64,000 bases of DNA from an uncultured Dialister sp. Lineage in GTDB: Bacteria > Bacillota > Negativicutes > Veillonellales > Dialisteraceae. The position numbers and the translations under genes are program-made. The DNA lies in contig NZ_UPZP01000001.1 of the NCBI RefSeq assembly GCF_900538805.1, positions 1 to 64,000 of the forward strand. Direction: 5' to 3'. Position 1 is the first letter of the stretch, and each line of letters starts with the position of its first letter. Shown here piece after piece: positions 25,119 to 32,588 of this stretch. The notes under the pieces were generated by a model. The model was given only the letters and a program-made list of their open reading frames with translations. It made no database searches and was not told the origin of the DNA.

Positions 25119-25209
25119 ACTGCCTTCCTCCGCTCATATATATATTCATACAATAGCGGAAAGAAGTGTCTTCGTCAAGTAGGGGAATCGATTAATCCGC
25201 GGAAAGCCA

Positions 25210-26001
25210 TTACAGCCCCTTGGGGCTGTCTGCAATTTCCGCCATGCCGTAAAGAGCCGCTTTTCCCGCAAGCTGTATACGGTTTCCATCCATATGACCG
25301 TAAAGCATGCCGCCCCGGGCGGATGCCTGGTAGGCAATAATATCTTTCCTGCCCAGTTTCTTTGCCCAATAGGGGATGATGTGACAGTGGCCGCTTCCGC
25401 ACACCGGGTCCTCGTCCACCAGGAGCTTCGGTGCAAAGGAGCGGGACACGCAGTCCGTATCACGCCCTCCGGCGGTAATGTTGAGGAGCAGTCCCTCCAG
25501 TGCCTTTACTCTTTCCATATCCGGCTGTGCCTTCCGAACGTCATCTTCATCGGGAAGCACGCAGAGCAGGTCCCGTCCCATCCACGCTTCCAGGGGCCTT
25601 ATGCCTATGGCCTTTTCCATTTCATCCGTCACAGGCACAGGAGTCAGATGATAAGCGGGGAAATCCATTTCATAAAGGTCCCCCTTCTTCTTCACCGTCA
25701 AGGGACCGCTCAGCGTGTCAAAAACCACTTCATCCCTGTCCTTTTCGTAGAACCGGAAAAGGATATACCCCGAAGTCAGGGTAGCATGGCCGCAGAGGTC
25801 GATTTCTCCGCCCGGCGTAAACCAGCGCAGATGGTATCGCCCGCTTTCCCCCTTCACCATGAAAGCGGTTTCGGAAAAATGATTTTCCCCTGCAATGGCC
25901 ATCATCATATCATCGGGAATCCATTTCTCCATCACGCACACCGCCGCCTGGTTTCCCTTAAAAATTTCATCAGTAAATGCGTCGGCCATATACTGTTTCA
26001 T
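25210..26001 (-). CDS. PhzF-family isomerase-like protein
   Basis: PhzF-family proteins have a twin diaminopimelate-epimerase fold; known members isomerise a dihydroanthranilate derivative in phenazine synthesis, but most have unknown substrates. The 263-residue product shows VDAFT-like ADAFTDEIFKGNQAAVC, the catalytic glutamate in ENHFSETAFM, FTPGGEIDLCGHATL and DEDPVCGSGHC. It is a little shorter than usual. I start at MKQYMADAFTDE with GGGTGAG upstream; 45 earlier codons run through the promoter. It is divergent from a MocR regulator that may control it. No phenazine genes are present. Confidence 0.9.
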   Translation of the reverse strand: MKQYMADAFTDEIFKGNQAAVCVMEKWIPDDMMMAIAGENHFSETAFMVKGESGRYHLRWFTPGGEIDLCGHATLTSGYILFRFYEKDRDEVVFDTLSGPLTVKKKGDLYEMDFPAYHLTPVPVTDEMEKAIGIRPLEAWMGRDLLCVLPDEDDVRKAQPDMERVKALEGLLLNITAGGRDTDCVSRSFAPKLLVDEDPVCGSGHCHIIPYWAKKLGRKDIIAYQASARGGMLYGHMDGNRIQLAGKAALYGMAEIADSPKGL

Positions 26002-26053
26002 AGCTCTCACCCTTTCTGCATCACACTTTTCAATCATCTGCACAGCCTGTCCA

Positions 26054-26082
26054 TTGACAATATCATAACGCCGCCGTACTAT
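26054..26082 (+). promoter_or_regulatory. Promoter of the MocR-family gene
   Basis: TTGACA (26054-26059) and TACTAT (26077-26082) are 17 bases apart. The promoter overlaps the opposing phzF promoter almost fully. Confidence 0.7.
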
Positions 26083-26090
26083 GAAGACAA
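26062..26090 (-). promoter_or_regulatory. Promoter of phzF
   Basis: On the minus strand TTGTCT (26090-26085) and TATGAT (26067-26062) are 17 bases apart, about 60 bases before the phzF start. Confidence 0.65.
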
Positions 26091-26095
26091 TCTTG

Positions 26096-26116
26096 AAATT
26101 GTATGTATAGCAATTT
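26096..26116. promoter_or_regulatory. Candidate MocR operator
   Basis: AAATTG and CAATTT form an inverted repeat with a 9-base spacer, next to the overlapping divergent promoters. Autoregulation by the adjacent MocR protein is inference. Confidence 0.4.
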
Positions 26117-26147
26117 GATGAAATCTGATTTTGCAAAGGAATATGAT

Positions 26148-27533
26148 ATGCCCATCAATTCTTTCGACCATTATCCCCTCTCCTGGAAGCCTGTTTTATC
26201 AAGCCTTTCCAAGCCCTACTATCTTTCCCTGGCCGGTGATTTAGAAAAGAAAATTCTTTCCGGTGAACTGCCGGAGGGCACCAGGCTCCCGCCGCAGCGC
26301 GAACTGGCAGACTATCTGGACCTGAATTATTCCACCATCACCAGGGTGTATAATGCCTGCCGCCGGAAAGGACTGGTCTATGGTGTCACAGGTCGTGGCA
26401 CTTTTGTGGCACCCCATGCTGCCGCATCCATCACCCTTGAGCATCCCTCCAGCCAAAAGGACATCATAGAAATGGGATTTATCAGCGGGTTTCCGGAACT
26501 GGCGGCCCCGGTGGAAACAGCCATGAAAAAAGTGCTTCATCAGAGCTATGTGCGAAGCCTTCTTTCCTATGAACACCCCTTCGGCTTTCCCCATCAGAGA
26601 CTGCAGGCAGCAGAATGGCTGTCCCTGCTGGGCGTACATACCGATGCAGAGCATATTATCCTCTTTCAGGGTGCGGAAAATGCATTGACCACCGCCCTCT
26701 TTTCCCTTTTCCATCCGGGAGACCGCATTGCAGTAGACACCTACACCTACTCCAACTTCATACTCCTTGCCAAAATGAAAGGGCTCTCCCTTGTCCCCAT
26801 CGCGGGCGACAGGGAGGGCATGATTGCTGATGAACTGGACAGGGCCTGCAGAAAAATAAAAATTCATGGCATCTACCTCATGCCCTCCTGCTCCAATCCT
26901 ACCAATATCATGATTTCTCCTGCCCGAAAAGAGGAACTGGCCTATGTGATAAAAAAGAATCACCTGATATTGATAGAAGACGACCTGTACAGCTGGCTTC
27001 GGGCAGAAGAAGGCAGGGCCATGATTTCCATCCATGACCTCACAGGCAGCCGGGCTTTCTATATTGCCAGCCTTACCAAATGCCTCTGTCCGGGCCTTCG
27101 CATCGCCTACGGTGCCTTTACCGATGATATGAAAAGCGACATGGAAGAAGGCTTTTCCAATATCAGCATCAAAACCTCCTCTCTGGATGCAGAAATCATG
27201 AATGAAATGCTTCTGTCCGGCTCCGCCCAAAAGCTGCTGCACCAAAAGGCAGCTCTGGCCAAAAAGACCTGCTCTCTGTTTGATTCCCTTTTCCCCAGTG
27301 TCCCTCCCCAGCCGCCCGGCTACTTCCGCTGGCTTCCCATTTCCGACAGCCGGCCCTTCGACCAGGTGGAAAAAGAATTTCTACAGCAGGGTATCCACGT
27401 TTACCACTCCGGCCGTTTCATGGCCGCGCCTCACGAGGAAAGCAGTTTTCTCCGCGTATCCCTATGCTCCGCAGGAAATATGGCACGGCTTCGCAGGGGG
27501 CTGGAGATAATCAAGAACCATATCCATGCATAA
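26148..27533 (+). CDS. MocR-type (GntR-aminotransferase fusion) regulator
   Basis: A 461-residue protein with an N-terminal GntR winged helix (GDLEKKILSGELPEGTRLPPQ, RELADYLDLNYSTITRVYNACR) fused to a fold-type I aminotransferase domain that binds pyridoxal phosphate as a sensor. The PLP lysine is in SLTKCLCPGLRIAYG, with SCSNPTN and DDLYSW further upstream. I start at MPINSFDHY because AAAGGA is 7 bases before it. MocR regulators usually control a divergent neighbour, here phzF. The effector is unknown. A bidirectional terminator follows. Confidence 0.92.
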   Translation: MPINSFDHYPLSWKPVLSSLSKPYYLSLAGDLEKKILSGELPEGTRLPPQRELADYLDLNYSTITRVYNACRRKGLVYGVTGRGTFVAPHAAASITLEHPSSQKDIIEMGFISGFPELAAPVETAMKKVLHQSYVRSLLSYEHPFGFPHQRLQAAEWLSLLGVHTDAEHIILFQGAENALTTALFSLFHPGDRIAVDTYTYSNFILLAKMKGLSLVPIAGDREGMIADELDRACRKIKIHGIYLMPSCSNPTNIMISPARKEELAYVIKKNHLILIEDDLYSWLRAEEGRAMISIHDLTGSRAFYIASLTKCLCPGLRIAYGAFTDDMKSDMEEGFSNISIKTSSLDAEIMNEMLLSGSAQKLLHQKAALAKKTCSLFDSLFPSVPPQPPGYFRWLPISDSRPFDQVEKEFLQQGIHVYHSGRFMAAPHEESSFLRVSLCSAGNMARLRRGLEIIKNHIHA

Positions 27534-27590
27534 AAAAGCGCTGGCTCCATGGCGGAATCCGAGATCACCAGAGAGTCAGCGTTTTTTATT
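27532..27590. terminator. Bidirectional terminator between the MocR gene and sucD
   Basis: AAAAAAGCGCTGGCTC pairs with GAGAGTCAGCGTTTTTT, giving T-runs in both directions between two convergent genes. Confidence 0.85.
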
Positions 27591-27597
27591 ATATTCT

Positions 27598-28500
27598 TCA
27601 GCAGGTATGGCAGTCTTCGTAAATGCCCTTTTCCTTCAAGAGCTGAATCACAGTATCCCCGATATCCGCCACAGTCTTCGCCACCGGGATACCTACAGCG
27701 TTCAGGGCCGCGATTTTTTCAGCCGCCGTGCCTTTGCCGCCGGAAATGATAGCGCCGGCGTGGCCCATGCGTTTGCCTGGAGGCGCCATGCGTCCTGCGA
27801 TGAAGGCAGCCACCGGCTTCTTCATATTTTCATGAATCCAGGCAGCCGCCCTTTCTTCTGCGTTGCCCCCGATTTCACCAATCATGAGCACCGCTTCTGT
27901 TTCCGGATCCTCATTGAAGAGCTTCAGGGTATCGATGAAATCCATGCCCTTGATAGGGTCACCGCCGATGCCGATGGCGGTGGTCTGTCCGATGCCGGCC
28001 TGGGTGAGCTGGAAGGTGGCTTCGTAGGTGAGGGTGCCGGACTTGGACACCACCCCCACATGGCCCTTCTTGTAAATCTGGGAAGGGATAATGCCGATAT
28101 TGGCTTCTCCCACGGAAATGATGCCGGGGCAGTTCGGTCCGATGAGACGGGTCTTCTTGCCTTCCATGTAGCGGTGTACCTTTACCATGTCTTCCACTGG
28201 GATATGTTCCGTAATGCATACCACCAGCTCAAGACCTGCTTCCACGGCCTCCAGGATGGCGTCTGCTGCAAAGGGGGCAGGCACGAAAATGACGGAAGCA
28301 TTGGCACCGGTCACTGCCACTGCGTCCCGGACGGTATTGAATACCGGTACGTTACAGCATACCTGGCCTGCCTTGCCCGGTGCCGTGCCGCCTACGATGT
28401 TCGTGCCGTAAGCCTGCATCTGTTCCGTATGGAAACGGGCGGCCTTTCCTGTAATGCCCTGTACAATGACCTTTGTATCTTTATGGATTAATATACTCAT
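27598..28500 (-). CDS. sucD: Succinyl-CoA synthetase, alpha subunit
   Basis: With SucC it interconverts succinyl-CoA and succinate with nucleotide phosphorylation. The 300-residue subunit has the CoA-binding [19 protein letters not shown] and the phosphorylated histidine in GHAGA (His247), followed by the glycine-rich [18 protein letters not shown] precedes the ATG. It follows sucC by 12 bases. In this fermenter it may recycle succinyl-CoA or supply it to the mutases encoded downstream; direction is inference. Confidence 0.96.
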   Translation of the reverse strand: MSILIHKDTKVIVQGITGKAARFHTEQMQAYGTNIVGGTAPGKAGQVCCNVPVFNTVRDAVAVTGANASVIFVPAPFAADAILEAVEAGLELVVCITEHIPVEDMVKVHRYMEGKKTRLIGPNCPGIISVGEANIGIIPSQIYKKGHVGVVSKSGTLTYEATFQLTQAGIGQTTAIGIGGDPIKGMDFIDTLKLFNEDPETEAVLMIGEIGGNAEERAAAWIHENMKKPVAAFIAGRMAPPGKRMGHAGAIISGGKGTAAEKIAALNAVGIPVAKTVADIGDTVIQLLKEKGIYEDCHTC

Positions 28501-28512
28501 GACCGACCCTCC

Positions 28513-29709
28513 TTATTTCTTTTCCTTCTGTTCTTTGGCCAGACGGATAACCTTCTTAGCCCCTTCATCCATGGAAGATGCAGGGAAAAGGTTCACAATA
28601 TTCGCTTCATGGAGGATTTCCCGTCCTCTTTCCACATTCCGCCCTTCCAGCCGAACCACCACGGGGATGGGGAACTCTTCCTTCCCGCCGGAAAGGAGAG
28701 CTGCCGCCTCCACAATGCCCGTGGCAATGACGTCGCACTTATTGATGCCGCCGAAAATATTAATCAGGATGCCATGGACCTGGTCATCCTCCAGCATGAT
28801 TTTGAAGGCCGCCACAATCTTCTCCGGTGTAGAATCGCCGCCTACATCCAGGAAATTGGCCGGTTCCCCACCGTTCTCCTTGATAATATCCACCGTAGCC
28901 ATGGCAAGACCCGCACCGTTGACCATGCAGGCCACGTCGCCGCCCAGATTGACATAGTTCAGCCCTTCCGCAGCAGCCTCCCTTTCCTTCTGGTCCTCCT
29001 CTGTAATATCACGGAGCGCTACGATTTCCGGATGGCGGGACAGGGTACTGTCATCAAAATTCAGCTTCGCATCCAGCGCCAGCACCTCATTTTCCTCCGT
29101 CACCACCAGCGGATTGCACTCTGCCAGGGAGCAGTCCTTGTCCACGAAAAGTTTGTACAGATATTTCATGAAAGTCTTCGCCTTCGGCACCACCGCCTGC
29201 TCCATGTGGAGAGCATAGGCCATGCGGACCGCCTGGAAATCGGCCAGGCCGATGGCCGGGTCGATATATTCCTTCAGGATGGCATCCGGATTTTCCGCCG
29301 CCACATCTTCGATGGACATGCCGCCGGATTCGGAGCACATCATCACCACGCAGCGGGACTCCCGGTCCACCACAAAGGAAATATAATATTCCTTCTTAAT
29401 ATGGGCGCCCGCTTCGATGAGAAGGCGGTTCACCTTCTTCCCCTGGGGCCCGGTCTGTCGGGTTACCAGAGTGCTTCCCAGAAGAGCCTTCGCATACTTT
29501 TTCACCTCATCCAGTGAATGGGCCAGCTTCACGCCTCCCGCCTCGCCGCGGCCGCCGGCATGAATCTGCGCCTTCACCACCACCACCGGCGTGCCGATAC
29601 GCTTCGCAGCAGCCACCGCATCTTCCACGGTGAATGCCGGATATCCTTCAGGCACATGAATGCCATATTCCTTCATAATGGCCTTGCTCTGATATTCATG
29701 TATATTCAT
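28513..29709 (-). CDS. sucC: Succinyl-CoA synthetase, beta subunit
   Basis: The 398-residue ATP-grasp subunit starts [16 protein letters not shown]. It has [16 protein letters not shown], the C-terminal [11 protein letters not shown] and [15 protein letters not shown] start at 29709 because GGGGG lies 7 bases upstream, whereas an ATG two codons earlier abuts that site. It is first of the sucCD pair. The ATP/GTP preference is not clear from sequence. Confidence 0.96.
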   Translation of the reverse strand: MNIHEYQSKAIMKEYGIHVPEGYPAFTVEDAVAAAKRIGTPVVVVKAQIHAGGRGEAGGVKLAHSLDEVKKYAKALLGSTLVTRQTGPQGKKVNRLLIEAGAHIKKEYYISFVVDRESRCVVMMCSESGGMSIEDVAAENPDAILKEYIDPAIGLADFQAVRMAYALHMEQAVVPKAKTFMKYLYKLFVDKDCSLAECNPLVVTEENEVLALDAKLNFDDSTLSRHPEIVALRDITEEDQKEREAAAEGLNYVNLGGDVACMVNGAGLAMATVDIIKENGGEPANFLDVGGDSTPEKIVAAFKIMLEDDQVHGILINIFGGINKCDVIATGIVEAAALLSGGKEEFPIPVVVRLEGRNVERGREILHEANIVNLFPASSMDEGAKKVIRLAKEQKEKK

Positions 29710-29926
29710 AAACATCCCCCTTTTCGGAAACGAAAGAACCGCCGCTGCGGTTCCAGAGAAGCAGACATGAAGTCAATGCCTCCCTCTTTTTCGTTTATCA
29801 AATTACATTTCTTATCATATCACCTTATGTGTCAGCAAAAAAGATGATGCCCCATAAATAAGGTACTCTTTGCGAAATTAGCATAGCCTATATGGAGTAT
29901 AGTGAGAAAAAGGGATAATATACTGG
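29710..29926 (-). other. sucC leader region
   Basis: A GAACCGC/GCGGTTC stem (29736-29753) lies just before the sucC ribosome site, in AT-rich DNA with a TATGAT-like element near 29817. A convincing -35 was not found. No gene is seen. Confidence 0.4.
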
Positions 29927-30085
29927 CTGCGCCTATTGGGCGCGAATGGGTTCAGAGGGTTCAGAGGGTTCAGAGGGTGATGGCAGCGGCTGCGCCGCAG
30001 TATTTAGCCTGCGTTACATACTTTCCTTCCCGCTTCCCTAGTCATCCTGAATGTTGATAAATCCCAATCGGCGGGAAGGAATGCA
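29927..30085. repeat. Composite modular repeat, copy 6
   Basis: GGCTGCGCC-like stem, three GGTTCAGAG nonamers, GTGATGGCAGCGGCTGCGCCGC, GCGTTACATAC, CTTCCCGC, a short CATCCTGAATG core and CAATCGGCGGGAAGG occur in the standard order. Confidence 0.75.
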
Positions 30086-30167
30086 AATATCGCGGGCACA
30101 CCTAAACATGCACAGCCCTCATTTTATGAAGAGCCAAACCGATGAATAAATCTGTATCTTTTTCTCC

Positions 30168-30378
30168 CCCTGATACCTCCTCCCCTCCCCCGTGACTATC
30201 CCTATAGAAACAGCACCGGCGAAGTCCCCTCAGAAATCCTGCAGGCGCCCATCCATGGAGCAGGAGGGAGGGGATGGATAGGAGGCTGCTTCGCTTCAGT
30301 GCACTGAAAAATGGAAAATCAAGAGCATAACGGCCAGGGGTAAGGCAGGACGGACTGCCTGATGTGGTATGCTCTTTT
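30168..30378. other. Unidentified strongly structured intergenic segment
   Basis: Nested complementary blocks CTATCC/GGATAG, CCCCTC/GAGGGG and TCCTGC/GCAGGA (about 30192-30284) predict a long rod. It is followed by a second stem, AAGAGCATA/TATGCTCTT (about 30322-30377), with an inner AGGCAG/CTGCCT and T4 on the plus strand. No reading frame is convincing. It may be an RNA gene on the plus strand, but I cannot match a known family. Confidence 0.4.
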
Positions 30379-30384
30379 CCATGC

Positions 30385-30418
30385 AAAAAGGCTTCACACA
30401 TGTCTGTGAGGCCTTTTT
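30385..30418 (-). terminator. Intrinsic terminator after the TerC-family gene
   Basis: AAAAAGGCCTCACA and TGTGAAGCCTTTTT form a stem with a short loop, 14 bases past the stop on the minus strand. Confidence 0.88.
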
Positions 30419-30431
30419 GACGTGGAGAATT

Positions 30432-31100
30432 TTATTTCCTATGGCTTTTGAGGTATCCCAGGACGCAGACGGCGAGGGCCAGGAAGGCGGGGAGTCCCGT
30501 TTCTATCCAGCTGCCCATCGCATTTTCAATCACCGGACCCAGAACTTTGTCGTGAAGGAACATGGTGCCGGAGGTCCAGCCAATCATGGCGGCACCGGCG
30601 TACATGAGGAAGGGGAAGCGATCCAGCACTTTTCCTATGAGCTGGCTTCCCATGACGATGATGGGGATGCTTACCATGAGGCCGAAGACCACCAGAAGGA
30701 AATCGCCGTTGGCGGCGCCGGCTACGGAGAGGATGTTATCGATGGACATGAGGAAATCCGCCAGGATAATGGTTTTCACCGCAGTCCACAAGTTATCGGA
30801 GGCTTCAATGTGCGGGTCTTCGTCTCCCGGCGCCAGAAGGTGGATGGCAATGGGGATGAGGAGGATGCCGCCCAGCACCTGAAGGTAGGGAATGGTGAGA
30901 AGCCATACGGCCACAACGGTTAGGACCATGCGGAGCCCTACGGCGCCTATGGTACCGATCAGGATCGCTTTTTTCCGCTCCTTTTCCGGGAGGCGGTTGG
31001 AAGCCATGGCAATGACCACCGCGTTGTCCCCTCCCAGGGATAAATCCATCAATATAATGGCTCCTACGCTGAGCCAGAACTGCAGTGTAAATATTTCCAT
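30432..31100 (-). CDS. TerC/YkoY-family membrane protein
   Basis: Members such as YkoY, YceF and MeeF export manganese or support metalation of exoenzymes. The 222-residue protein has about seven membrane helices and the acidic metal-site motifs LSLGGDNAVVIAM and FLMSIDNILSVAG. I start at MEIFTLQFWLSVG with AAGGGAC upstream. The leader is short and has no manganese (yybP-ykoY) riboswitch, although relatives are often controlled by one. It is monocistronic. Confidence 0.9.
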   Translation of the reverse strand: MEIFTLQFWLSVGAIILMDLSLGGDNAVVIAMASNRLPEKERKKAILIGTIGAVGLRMVLTVVAVWLLTIPYLQVLGGILLIPIAIHLLAPGDEDPHIEASDNLWTAVKTIILADFLMSIDNILSVAGAANGDFLLVVFGLMVSIPIIVMGSQLIGKVLDRFPFLMYAGAAMIGWTSGTMFLHDKVLGPVIENAMGSWIETGLPAFLALAVCVLGYLKSHRK

Positions 31101-31118
31101 GGTTGTCCCTTTCACAAT

Positions 31119-31152
31119 AAAAGAAACGGCATGATTCACTGCCGTTTCTTTC
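31119..31152 (-). promoter_or_regulatory. Terminator-like hairpin in the TerC leader
   Basis: On the minus strand AAGAAACGGCA pairs with TGCCGTTTCTT, followed by TTATT, between the promoter and start codon. It resembles an attenuator, but there is little room for a ligand-binding aptamer. Confidence 0.45.
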
Positions 31153-31174
31153 CAATGAATAACTGTCAGTCATT

Positions 31175-31202
31175 ATTATAGTCGTTCTTATGGAGGTGTC
31201 AA
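31175..31202 (-). promoter_or_regulatory. Promoter of the TerC-family gene
   Basis: TTGACA (31202-31197) and TATAAT (31180-31175) on the minus strand are 16 bases apart, about 75 bases before the start codon. Confidence 0.8.
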
Positions 31203-31216
31203 ATGGATGAGAAATT

Positions 31217-31325
31217 AGACGATAGAAGATAGAAGATAGATGGTAGATGGTAGACGATAGAAAATAGATGATAGACTTCAGACTTCTGGCTTCCGGCTTC
31301 AGACGTTTTCTAAGGAAGAGGATGA
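31217..31325. repeat. Heptamer array and right inverted-repeat arm
   Basis: Units of GATAGAA and variants (GGTAGAT, GATAGAC) run from 31217 to about 31275, then GGCTTCAGACGTTTTCTAAGG. This is the inverted match of 24770-24855. Confidence 0.85.
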
Positions 31326-31890
31326 GTCATTCAGCATGCTTTCCGGACTGCCGGTATTTATTGGCATTTCTGTCACTTGCGGTTCTTACCAAGATTCTTC
31401 GCTTCGCTCAGAATGACTGCCGCGGAAGGAGAAGAAAGAAGCATTCGGCATGCTTTCCGGACTGCCGGTATTTACTGGCATTTCTGTCACTTACGATTCT
31501 TGCCAAGATTCTTCGCTGGCGCTCAGAATGACCGGCGTGGAGAGGAGAAAGAATCATTCAGCATGCTTTCCGGACTACCGGTATTTACCGGCGTTCCTGT
31601 CAATTACGACTCTTACCAAGATTCTTCGCTGGCGCTCAGAATGACCGGCGTGGAGAGGAGAAAGAAGCATTCAGTATGCTTTCCGGACTGCCGGTATTTA
31701 TTGGCGTTCCTGCCACTTGCAACTCTTACCAAGATTCTTCGCTGGCGCTCAGAATGACCGGCGTGGAGAGGAGAAAGAATCATTCGGCATGCTTTCCGGA
31801 CTGCCGGTATTTACCGGCGCTTCTATCACTTACAATGCTTACCAGGATTCTTCGCTGGCGCTCAGAATGACCGGCCCCGGGAACGGCGCC
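31326..31890. repeat. Five-copy 113-bp tandem array
   Basis: Units begin near 31326, 31441, 31554, 31667 and 31780. Each has CATTCRGYATGCTTTCCGGA, CTGCCGGTATTTAYYGGC, CAAGATTCTTCGCT, the complementary CATTCTGA-type core and GACCGGCGTGGAGAGGAGAA. The open frames through it are repeat artefacts. Two inverted units lie at 24.5-24.8 kb. Confidence 0.92.
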
Positions 31891-31921
31891 AAGGACACGA
31901 AGCCGGAAACCTAAAGCCCTC

Positions 31922-32518
31922 TCACTCCTCTGCCTTTCCGATGGTGCCCAGTTTTTCCAGAAGGTCGATGTGGATGGGTGTGTAGGTGCCGGGGTGTTTT
32001 CTCAGGTAGAACTGTTCTTCTTCCGGCGCTTCGTAGAAGTTTTCCAGCGGTTTCATTTCTGTCCTGATTTTCGGGCGTCTTCCGCCTTCGCCTTCAAATT
32101 CGTTGAAAACGATGGCGGCGTCGGTCATGCGGCGGGTGATGCCCCGGTTCTGCAGGAAGATGAGGTAGTAGGAGATCTGCATGGTGTCTTCGCGGCTGGT
32201 GTAGTAAACGCCGCTTTTGAACTGGGGCCCCACGGCTTTTCCCTGGATTCCGTCGGTGTAGGGGTTGATGATGGTGAAGAAGAGGGAGAGGAGGCTCACG
32301 ATGTCGATTTTCTTTGGGTTGTAGATAACCTGTATGCATTCTCTGCCTTCCACTTTCCCGCTGTATATGTCTTCTTTGGAGGGCGCCTCCCGGCTGCAGT
32401 TGGCAAAGCCCGCCCGCACCCGGGCTACGCCTTTGACCCGGGAGAAGACTTCCTGCAGTCCGTAGTAGGGTCCTCCTGCCAGGTACAGTTCTTTCATAAA
32501 TGCTCCGTTAATGTACAT
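31922..32518 (-). CDS. MsrA-like protein lacking the catalytic cysteine
   Basis: MsrA reduces methionine S-sulfoxide with a cysteine in the motif GGCFWG. This 198-residue homologue has the same fold landmarks: YLAGGPYYGLQEVFSRVKGV at the start and YTDGIQGKAVGPQFKSGVYYTS in the middle. The nucleophile position is Pro17 (codon CCC), with Tyr-Tyr in place of Phe-Trp. It should therefore not act as a normal reductase. A second cysteine pair is also absent. AAAGGAGG precedes the ATG at 32518; an inner ATG at residue 8 is possible. It follows the meaB terminator and appears to be transcribed alone. It could bind methionine sulfoxide or have another role. Confidence 0.82.
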   Translation of the reverse strand: MYINGAFMKELYLAGGPYYGLQEVFSRVKGVARVRAGFANCSREAPSKEDIYSGKVEGRECIQVIYNPKKIDIVSLLSLFFTIINPYTDGIQGKAVGPQFKSGVYYTSREDTMQISYYLIFLQNRGITRRMTDAAIVFNEFEGEGGRRPKIRTEMKPLENFYEAPEEEQFYLRKHPGTYTPIHIDLLEKLGTIGKAEE

Positions 32519-32538
32519 AGTTTCCTCCTTTATTTCAT

Positions 32539-32573
32539 AAAAAGGGAGCGTCCGGAAACGGGCGCTCCCTTTT
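32539..32573 (-). terminator. Intrinsic terminator after the mutA-mutB-meaB operon
   Basis: AAAAGGGAGCGCCCG and CGGACGCTCCCTTTTT pair closely around TTTC on the minus strand, 16 bases past the meaB stop. Confidence 0.88.
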
Positions 32574-32588
32574 GAAATTCAGATTTCC

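Noticed and set aside
30168..30378. SRP RNA or 6S RNA at this structured segment
   Set aside because: The conserved SRP loop (GGAAGCAGC after GGUC) is not in the right order and the two-sided central bubble of 6S RNA is not clear, so I left it unidentified.
30102..30401. 99-codon minus-strand frame between sucC and terC
   Set aside because: It runs through the structured block and a terminator, has no ribosome site and a biased composition.
31100..31250. yybP-ykoY manganese riboswitch upstream of the TerC-family gene
   Set aside because: The promoter leaves only about 75 bases of leader, filled by a single hairpin; the conserved aptamer loops are absent.
31326..31890. Possible CRISPR array
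   Set aside because: Units are 113 bp and repeated throughout without unique spacers, and no cas gene is present. The 7-, 8- and 9-bp arrays also lack spacers.
31268..31914. Several overlapping frames in the 113-bp array with products such as ...FFAGAQND...
   Set aside because: They are translations of the tandem repeat and its CATTCTGA-type core; the same peptide fragments arise wherever the repeat occurs.
32440..32518. Selenocysteine at the MsrA-like active site
   Set aside because: The codon at the nucleophile position is CCC (proline), not TGA.
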